64,000 bases of DNA from Planomicrobium stackebrandtii (GTDB lineage: Bacteria; Bacillota; Bacilli; Bacillales_A; Planococcaceae), in contig NZ_JAUSWB010000005.1 in NCBI RefSeq assembly GCF_030814955.1, positions 248,001 to 312,000 of the forward strand, written 5' to 3'. How positions within the stretch are numbered: the first letter of the stretch is position 1; every line of letters begins with the position of its first letter. The position numbers were made by a program, and so were the translations under genes. The notes beneath the pieces are model-generated. The model was not told where the DNA came from, did no database searches, and saw only the letters and a program-made list of their open reading frames with translations. Below are positions 58,424 through 64,000 of this stretch, one piece after another.

Positions 58424-61260
58424 ACATGCTGAAACGGGAATGGAAGCAGCTGTTTTCCAAACCTCTTTTACTCGGAACGATGATCGTCATGATGTTCATT
58501 CCTATTATTTATGGTGGATTTTTCCTTGGTTCGTCGTGGGATCCTTATGGAAAAACCGATCAATTGCCAGTGGCAGTCGTTAACGAAGATGCAGCCGTAG
58601 AGTATGAAGGCAAGACCTTTGCTGTCGGTGACGAACTGGTCGGCAACCTGAAAGAAAACGACACGCTTGACTGGCATTTTACAGATGCCAAAGAAGCACA
58701 GCGAGGAATGAACGATGGCGACTATTTCATGGTATTGACCATTCCGGAAAATTTCTCGGCAAATGCGGCATCTGTCATGGACGACAAGCCAAAAGCCATG
58801 AATTTGCAGTATGAAACCAACCCCGGCCGCGGTTTTTTCATTGAAGCGGTCAGCAAGCAGGCGACGACGAGCATCAAAGAAGAAATAGCGGAAAACGTCA
58901 CGAAAGAATACGTAAAAGCGGTTTTTACGCAAATTAAAACACTAGGAGACGGTATCGGAAAAGCCGCAGACGGCGCAGAACAGCTGGATGCAGGAACGGT
59001 AGAGCTGCAGGACGGCAACACCGACCTAACGGCAGGGCTGCTCGAACTGTCAGAAGGCACTTTGACTTTCCAGGAAGGCGCCGAACAATTGGAAATTGGC
59101 GTTGGCCAGTTTGCGAGCGGTGCTACCGCGTTGCAGGAAGGGGCAGAAGGGCTGAACAAAGGGATTTTTGACTATACGGAAGGGGTAGGGAAACTGCAGA
59201 GCGGAGTCAATGGACTTGCTGCAGGGACAGCGGAATTGAACGACAAAGGATCCACGCTCGTTCGAGGTTCCGAAAAACTGGCTGAAGGTCTTGGATCTCT
59301 TGGGCCGGGAGCGGAGCAGTTGAGTGAGGGGCTTTCGGAAACTCAGCAAGGCAGTGCACAGCTGGATGAGGGACTTCATGAACTGCAAGCGCAAACGAGC
59401 GGACTAGTGGACAGTTCTTCAGGCATTCAGCAACTGGTTTCCGGCCAAGCGGCGCTGAGCGAAGGCCTTGGCGAACTAAAGACCGGAAGTTCGGCATTGC
59501 AAGAAGGTCTGGATGCATTGGATAGCGGCCTGCCCGCTGCCGATCAAATCGACAGCTTGCAGCAGGGGCTCGCAGGCATTCAAGCAAGCCTCAGCCAATT
59601 AAACGGCGCTGTTGCTGCGAGCAATGTGCAGGATGCATCAGCGCTGCAGGCCAATTTGGCTGCGGCGCAGCAAGGAGTGGAGGAATTGCAGGCAGCATCT
59701 TCCGGCTCGGCAGTTGAAGCGCTGCAAGCATCACCAGCCTTTGGCAGTCTGACCGAAGAGCAGCAGGCAGAGCTGACAGCTGCAGTATCCGGCAGTACCC
59801 AAGAACAAGCAGCGATGCAGCAGGCCGCTGTTGAAACGCTTGAAGCGAACCTCGCTGCAGTATCCGCCGATTTGAATGACCAACTGATTCCCGCATTTCA
59901 GTCGCTTGGTTCATTGCCGGCACAGATCGCGGAATTGAACAGCGCTGTGGAGCAAGTAAATCCTCAAGCGGTTCAGGCACTCGACGGATATGGAGCGGTC
60001 CATAGTGCACTTACAGATCAGCTGATCCCGGGTGCATCCTCTCTTGCAGCAGGTGCAGAGGCAACCATGCAAGGCAGTGGCAAACTGCTGGCAGGAGCGG
60101 AAAAAGCTACGGAAAATCTTCCTAAGCTGGCGGAAGCCGTCGACCGTTTAGCGCAAGGCAGTTCGTCGTTGAACGAAGGCGTATCGTCGCTTGCTTCCGG
60201 TTCGGAAGGACTTGTTGAAGGTGCGAGCGCCTTGCAGCAAGGCTCCTTGGAATTAGAGCAAGGAACTGCTGCTTATGCGGCCGGAGTATCAGAAGCGGCA
60301 CAAGGAGCCGGTCAGCTTCAACAGGGAGCCGATGGGCTGGCTGCCAACTCGGCAGCGCTGAATTCCGGTTCCGGCGAATTAGCGGATGGGGCCAATCGGC
60401 TGGCGGAAGGAGTTCCGGCGCTTTCCGGCGGGGCAGTGGACCTTGCGGATGGTGCAGCCGGCCTTCGTGGTGGAGCAGATCAGCTGGAAGAAGGTTCGGG
60501 TGAACTCGGGGACGGCCTCGGCAAACTTTCAGAAGGGTCATCTGAACTTGCTGACAGCTTGGCGGAAGGAGCAGAAGACGTAAACGGCACGCAACTGGCG
60601 GATGCCAACATCGACTTGCTTGCTGCTCCGGCAACCGCGACCGAGAGCCAGCGCAGCGAAGTGCCGAACTACGGCCATGCACTGGCACCGTATATTTTGT
60701 CGCTTGGTCTTTTTGTTGGGGCTTTATCATTCAACCTGGTATTCCCGATCAATGCACCGGCAGGACGCCCGACATCAGGCACAGCCTGGTGGCTCAGCAA
60801 ATTCTCACTCGGCTTTGTCCAGGCAACGGCCGCTGCACTCATTGTCGACGCCATCATGCTGTTCGGCTTCCACCTTCAAGTGGAGCATATCGGAGAGTTT
60901 ATCGCGGTCTCGGTCATCACTTCGCTCACCTATATGTTCCTGATCATGTTCCTGGGGATGACGTTTGGAAATCCGGGCCGGTTTGTGGCGATGATCCTGC
61001 TCGTTCTCCAATTGGGGGCAAGCGGCGGCATGTTCCCGGTAGAGCTGACCAATGGATTTTTCCAGACTGTGCATGATTTTGTTCCGATGAGCTATGCGCT
61101 GCTCGGCTTTCGGGAATCGATGTCTTCGGCATATGGGATAGACACATTTGTGATGAGCATCTGCGTGCTCGGTGCATTTTTCGTTGTCTTCAATGTACTG
61201 CTGTGGCTGGTGCTTTGTCTCAGAAGCAGAAAAGCATTCAGGCTGGCGGAAGAAAACTAA
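58420..61260 (+). CDS. YhgE/Pip-type membrane protein with long helical repeat domain
   Basis: Large membrane protein of 946 residues. TM1 (about residues 13-37) follows the family opening MLKREWKQLFSKPLLLGTM. An extracytoplasmic domain then shows the Pip signature DQLPVAVVNEDAAVEYEGK. From about residue 180 to 730 come dozens of imperfect 7-residue L-x-x-G-x-x-x-L type repeats (for example AEQLDAGTVELQDGNTDLTAG), forming a long parallel rod. The C-terminal ABC-2-like bundle of about five helices ends the protein. YhgE/Pip proteins act as phage receptors and relatives of type VII secretion EsaA. The GTG at 58420 overlaps the regulator stop; ATG 58426 is the alternative. Confidence 0.9.
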   Translation: MNMLKREWKQLFSKPLLLGTMIVMMFIPIIYGGFFLGSSWDPYGKTDQLPVAVVNEDAAVEYEGKTFAVGDELVGNLKENDTLDWHFTDAKEAQRGMNDGDYFMVLTIPENFSANAASVMDDKPKAMNLQYETNPGRGFFIEAVSKQATTSIKEEIAENVTKEYVKAVFTQIKTLGDGIGKAADGAEQLDAGTVELQDGNTDLTAGLLELSEGTLTFQEGAEQLEIGVGQFASGATALQEGAEGLNKGIFDYTEGVGKLQSGVNGLAAGTAELNDKGSTLVRGSEKLAEGLGSLGPGAEQLSEGLSETQQGSAQLDEGLHELQAQTSGLVDSSSGIQQLVSGQAALSEGLGELKTGSSALQEGLDALDSGLPAADQIDSLQQGLAGIQASLSQLNGAVAASNVQDASALQANLAAAQQGVEELQAASSGSAVEALQASPAFGSLTEEQQAELTAAVSGSTQEQAAMQQAAVETLEANLAAVSADLNDQLIPAFQSLGSLPAQIAELNSAVEQVNPQAVQALDGYGAVHSALTDQLIPGASSLAAGAEATMQGSGKLLAGAEKATENLPKLAEAVDRLAQGSSSLNEGVSSLASGSEGLVEGASALQQGSLELEQGTAAYAAGVSEAAQGAGQLQQGADGLAANSAALNSGSGELADGANRLAEGVPALSGGAVDLADGAAGLRGGADQLEEGSGELGDGLGKLSEGSSELADSLAEGAEDVNGTQLADANIDLLAAPATATESQRSEVPNYGHALAPYILSLGLFVGALSFNLVFPINAPAGRPTSGTAWWLSKFSLGFVQATAAALIVDAIMLFGFHLQVEHIGEFIAVSVITSLTYMFLIMFLGMTFGNPGRFVAMILLVLQLGASGGMFPVELTNGFFQTVHDFVPMSYALLGFRESMSSAYGIDTFVMSICVLGAFFVVFNVLLWLVLCLRSRKAFRLAEEN

Positions 61261-61263
61261 CAG

Positions 61264-61312
61264 AAAAGCCTCTCTCAACTGTCAGCTTACATGACAGTTG
61301 AGAGAGGCTTTT
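61264..61312 (+). terminator. 21-bp perfect terminator after yhgE-like gene
   Basis: 61264-61284 (begins AAAAGCCTCTCTCAACTG) is exactly complementary to 61292-61312, and the 3' arm ends in TTTT. Both flanks are A/T tracts, so it may also serve the minus-strand gene. Confidence 0.92.
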
Positions 61313-61353
61313 GGTTTGCCAATAACTAATATCAAAGTTAATTGAGTCAAAGG

Positions 61354-61779
61354 TTAATCTGCAATTTCCTCATCTTTCCACATAGCAATCGAATTGAGGA
61401 GCAGAATGTAAAATGGATAACACAACATTCCACCCATTGCCAAAAGGCCGATCACAGGGTTTGGGTCGTCTCCTCCATAGGTTATAGGGAAAAGGAAAGC
61501 AAATGCAAAAACGAAAAGAACAAAATAAGGGAGCCACAAAATTGCGGCTATCAAGTTCGCTTTTCTCTGATCCAACCACTTTTGGGTTAGGGAATAAATC
61601 AGCATTGTCCCCCCGATAAATGCAGCAAGTAGAACTATACTGGTCAAGATATTCACCGTACCAATACTCCATTCTGTCAGTCTGCTGATGCGGTAAACAT
61701 TCAACATCAGTTCGAATGGAATAAATACGATGAGAGCATACAGCATACTGATTATATTCAACTTGAAGAAATATTTCAT
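61354..61779 (-). CDS. Four-helix membrane protein (141 residues)
   Basis: Hypothetical integral membrane protein with four hydrophobic segments (about residues 8-28, 42-64, 76-98 and 108-130) and an acidic tail (WKDEEIAD). GGGAGC lies 9 nt before ATG 61779. No family recognised. A 49-residue membrane protein gene lies 67 bp upstream on the same strand. Confidence 0.7.
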   Translation of the reverse strand: MKYFFKLNIISMLYALIVFIPFELMLNVYRISRLTEWSIGTVNILTSIVLLAAFIGGTMLIYSLTQKWLDQRKANLIAAILWLPYFVLFVFAFAFLFPITYGGDDPNPVIGLLAMGGMLCYPFYILLLNSIAMWKDEEIAD

Positions 61780-61846
61780 TTTAATCAGCTCCCAAAAGCG
61801 TTTATCTCTGCTTACTGAACTTTATCGTTCGGTCAAAGTCAAACCG

Positions 61847-61996
61847 CTACGTCATGATAGGGACGAGTATCCATTCGATGCCCCACGTGATGGCATACAA
61901 TAAAACGGTCACAATCAATCCACCGGCTACAAAGTAACAAACCAACTTTAAAATATCTAAAATCGCTCCGGCCATGTCATCTGCAAAGTTTTTCAT
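61847..61996 (-). CDS. 49-residue membrane protein
   Basis: Reads MKNFADDMAGAILDILKLVC and continues through a hydrophobic helix (YFVAGGLIVTVLLYAITW) to TAG at 61847. GGAGGTG lies 14 nt upstream, slightly far. The N-terminal amphipathic part plus one or two helices resembles small membrane regulators. Function unknown. Confidence 0.55.
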   Translation of the reverse strand: MKNFADDMAGAILDILKLVCYFVAGGLIVTVLLYAITWGIEWILVPIMT

Positions 61997-62210
61997 ATCT
62001 GGAGAATGCACCTCCTGTAATTATTTGAAGCGGCAAGTTGAAGTCATCAGTTTGAATGGATATTAGTAAATAATGGGATTATTAGTAACTATAATTTCCA
62101 TAATACCATTCTTCATTTTAAAAAATAGCCCATTGGCCAATTCTCTTTTATCTCACACAAATTAGGGTATTTGGAAGATAGAAGAAAAGATTTGTTCTGG
62201 AGGTTACTAA

Positions 62211-62519
62211 ATGCCGAAATGCCAAAATTGTGGACATAGATGGAGTTTGAAAGATACATGCAAAATCGCATTTAAATACAGGGGAACTAGCGGGAGAACG
62301 TGTTCGCGCTGCGGAGATAAACAGTACATATCTAAAAAGTCTTTGAATCGGATTGGCATCGCGGCGATAGTGAGCTTAGTCCTTACCGTGGTCGTCCGTC
62401 CCTTGCTGCCTCAGGACTTTGGAACTTCGCTGCTGCTGGCTGTTCCGTTGGCTGTTGGATTGATAGTGGCCAATCTCTCTTTAGTCGAATTGTCTAATGT
62501 GCAGCAGGGAGAAACATGA
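62211..62519 (+). CDS. CxxC-x20-CxxC zinc-ribbon membrane protein (second copy)
   Basis: 102 residues. CQNC at residues 4-7 and CSRC at about residues 31-34 form the same ribbon as the protein at 820-1149, with matching CGxxW and QYIxxKS positions. Two C-terminal hydrophobic segments follow. GGAGGTTACTAA precedes the ATG. It is followed by an interrupted small gene. Confidence 0.85.
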   Translation: MPKCQNCGHRWSLKDTCKIAFKYRGTSGRTCSRCGDKQYISKKSLNRIGIAAIVSLVLTVVVRPLLPQDFGTSLLLAVPLAVGLIVANLSLVELSNVQQGET

Positions 62520-62558
62520 GGTCAAGCTGTTTTTAAAAGAAGCGAAGGAGGTGTTCTG

Positions 62559-62852
62559 GTGATTGCCAAGCTGAAAATCGTCTTTTCATTTTTTCTGTTG
62601 GCCGGCGTCGTTCTTTTGTTGGCTGGAGTCGATGAAACCTTCAATCTGTAAAACTTGCCTTATATTTTGATCGCTGCCAGTCTTATAGGCTTGATCCCGT
62701 TATTGCTGCTGACCAACAAGGAAAGCAGCTTGTTGTGCAGAATCGGACTGCATAAATACAAGCGCATTAGCCAAGACAGCGAAGTCCCGGCGTTATATGT
62801 CTACACATGCGAAAGGTGCGGCAAGCAGAAAAAGGCAGCCTCGGTTGTTTAG
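62559..62852 (+). pseudogene. Small membrane/zinc-knuckle protein interrupted by an in-frame TAA
   Basis: GTG 62559 after AAGGAGGTG opens a frame (MIAKLKIVFSFFLLAGVVLL...ETFNL) that stops at TAA 62649. The same frame then continues without interruption from 62652 to 62852 (LPYILIAASLIGLIPLLLLT ... LCRIGLHKYKR ... CERCGKQKK), where TTG 62655 lacks a ribosome binding site. Together they make a 97-residue two-helix protein with a C-terminal Cys/His motif. Either the gene is inactivated by a nonsense change, or two peptides are made. Confidence 0.55.
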
Positions 62853-63074
62853 TGCAGGAAGCAGAAGGATTTTATTTATTTCTTCCAAGCCCAATGTTGA
62901 ATAACTGCGTAAGCAATTCAACAATAATTAGATTTGTAATCGACTGGAAACAAAGTATAAATTGTTGCTTTTAAAATATTGAATATTGAAACTTATTCCA
63001 GTAGTAACCGTATAATAATACTAAGAAGTCATGGGTGATGGAAGCAATGACTGAAATGAAAAGGGGTGAAATAT

Positions 63075-63263
63075 ATGCATTGGATGATGTGGATCTTTTG
63101 GGGTTCCTTGGCAGCTTTATTTGCCGGTAGTTTTCTTGTGGATGTTTTGACTCGGGGAAAATACAACTTAAATAAACAGGAAAAGACTTTGAACCAGAAT
63201 TTAGCCGAAGCAGAGGCTCGCAGGGATGCTGGACGGGATAACAATCAAGGTGGAATGTTTTAA
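63075..63263 (+). CDS. Small single-helix membrane protein (62 residues)
   Basis: One membrane helix at residues about 3-24 (MMWIFWGSLAALFAGSFLVDVL), then a charged helical tail ending in GGMF. ATG 63075 has AAAGGGGTG at 63060-63068; a GTG at 63066 overlaps that site and is less likely. Function unknown. Confidence 0.7.
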   Translation: MHWMMWIFWGSLAALFAGSFLVDVLTRGKYNLNKQEKTLNQNLAEAEARRDAGRDNNQGGMF

Positions 63264-63301
63264 ATGAATGAACGGAATTGGTTATATAACTAACGGATAC
63301 C

Positions 63302-63338
63302 ATGAGCTTGGAGCAGCATTTCCCAGCTCATTTTTTTG
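63302..63338 (+). terminator. Terminator after the small membrane protein gene
   Basis: ATGAGCTTGG pairs with CCCAGCTCAT (one mismatch), followed by TTTTTTT. Confidence 0.85.
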
Positions 63339-63560
63339 TTCGTTTGTTGGTTAGAAAACATAGCTTTCTTTTTTGAGAGCAGACATTACCGAATCCGGTA
63401 AATCAAACGAGATTGGCTTGCTGATATGAGAATGAACTTAAAAAGAGCTAGAAACGAGAAGAACAGTTAATTACCTTGGTTCAGTATTTAAAAAACCAAC
63501 CTAACGAATTTTAAAAAGCTGGCCAAATCTAAACGGTAGCTTTGAACAAAGACTCTGAAC

Positions 63561-63594
63561 TGAATGTAACTTATGTGCAGTTAAGTTACATTCA
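63561..63594. repeat. 13-bp perfect hairpin before the right-edge lipoprotein
   Basis: TGAATGTAACTTA at 63561-63573 pairs with 63582-63594. The same 13-mer occurs at 57004-57016. The gene-free stretch 63339-63685 otherwise shows nothing identifiable. Confidence 0.5.
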
Positions 63595-63685
63595 ACTCTT
63601 TTGTTAAATAGAGAACGATAAGGGGAATTGTTAAGAAAAGGTCAATATAGTACTTAATCTTTTTAGCGATAGAGGAGAGATTACA

Positions 63686-64000
63686 ATGAAAAGGATTCTC
63701 TTATTAATAGCTTTTACGTTAGTAGTACTAAGTGGTTGTAGTAATAGTGATGAGTCAATAAATTTTTCAGGCGAAAGTGAGAACTGGAAAGTAACCTATT
63801 TGCTTAAGAATCTGGGGGACGGTGTTCGAGAGTCTTCGGGAACAATCGAGTATATAGGTGAAGAATCAAAGCCTGAAGAAGTAACCTTTCAATTTTTCTA
63901 CAAGAAGGACCAAGAATCATTTGGAGGTTCACGTACTTTAAACGAAGATGGCAGTTATGCCGAATTTGATTCTACAACGTGCACAACATGTGTTATGTAT
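63686..64000 (+). CDS. Lipoprotein (C-terminus outside the window)
   Basis: ATG 63686 after GAGGAGAG opens a frame with a lipoprotein signal MKRILLLIAFTLVVLSGC (Cys18). A mature domain of beta-strand character follows (SENWKVTYLLKN...IEYIGEESKPEEVTFQFFYKKD...) and a CTTC motif near the right edge. It runs past 64000. The strand pattern resembles small bacillary surface lipoproteins of unknown function. Confidence 0.8.
   Translation, partial: MKRILLLIAFTLVVLSGCSNSDESINFSGESENWKVTYLLKNLGDGVRESSGTIEYIGEESKPEEVTFQFFYKKDQESFGGSRTLNEDGSYAEFDSTTCTTCVMY

Noticed and set aside
58980..60600. Apparent tandem DNA repeat array
   Set aside because: The periodicity is at protein level (LxxG-type helical repeats) inside one gene; nucleotide copies are too diverged to be a DNA repeat element or CRISPR.
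58722..60730. Several long minus-strand open frames opposite the YhgE/Pip gene
   Set aside because: They mirror the repetitive, GC-biased codons of the plus-strand repeat domain and lack start signals.

Overview
The window looks like a chromosomal segment of a low-to-moderate-GC Firmicute of the order Bacillales, most likely Planococcaceae (Planococcus/Planomicrobium-like). This rests on strong AGGAGG-type ribosome binding sites, frequent GTG/TTG starts, intrinsic terminators with long T runs, Bacillus-type gene sets (frlBONMD, a ysfB-glcD-glcF-like block, VmlR-like ABC-F, YhgE/Pip) and lipoprotein signals. No rRNA, tRNA, CRISPR array, prophage or intact insertion sequence was seen. The species assignment is inference.

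Layout. 1-5.5 kb: start of an aldo/keto reductase, two small proteins, then a GntR-controlled ABC transporter cluster with a second NatA/NatB-like exporter. 5.5-9.1 kb: a 20-bp-period repeat, a VmlR/Vga-type ABC-F ribosome-protection gene whose 5' leader has the layout of a transcription attenuator, and an aldo/keto reductase. 9.1-14.3 kb: an A+T-rich patchwork with a membrane fatty-acid desaturase, a soluble acyl-ACP-type desaturase, an acetyltransferase, a truncated peptidase E and gene remnants. 14.3-18.5 kb: a TetR-MMPL exporter pair and a surface lipoprotein nuclease.

18.6-30.1 kb is an A+T-rich defence island. It holds a Sau3AI/MutH-type endonuclease, a C5-cytosine methyltransferase, a Vsr nuclease, an HNH nuclease overlapping a DGQHR-superfamily protein, then a tightly coupled three-gene set (GHKL ATPase plus two proteins I do not recognise) followed by another HNH nuclease. 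This is the best candidate for an undescribed system. A decayed 75-bp copy of the nearby desaturase gene lies at its left side.

30.5-43.8 kb: a divergent phosphoribosylpyrophosphate synthetase paralogue, a bile-acid:sodium symporter family transporter, and a long catabolic operon under a CdaR-type regulator. The operon contains GlcD/GlcF-like hydroxyacid dehydrogenase subunits, a complete TRAP transporter, an SDR dehydrogenase, a PPC-domain protein, an acyl-CoA ligase, a thiolase and its DUF35 partner. It reads as uptake, oxidation, CoA activation and thiolytic cleavage of an unknown acid. 44.5-50.5 kb: a complete fructosamine operon frlB-frlO-frlN-frlM-frlD with frlR downstream and a near-perfect palindromic operator at the frlB promoter.

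50.5-64 kb: mostly small membrane proteins and lipoproteins, an MFS drug exporter, an ACR3-like arsenite permease, an Rrf2-YhgE/Pip pair with a very long helical-repeat domain, and several small genes of 30-57 residues. One small gene is interrupted by an in-frame stop. A lipoprotein gene runs off the right edge. All functions are inferred from sequence motifs; no database searches were possible.
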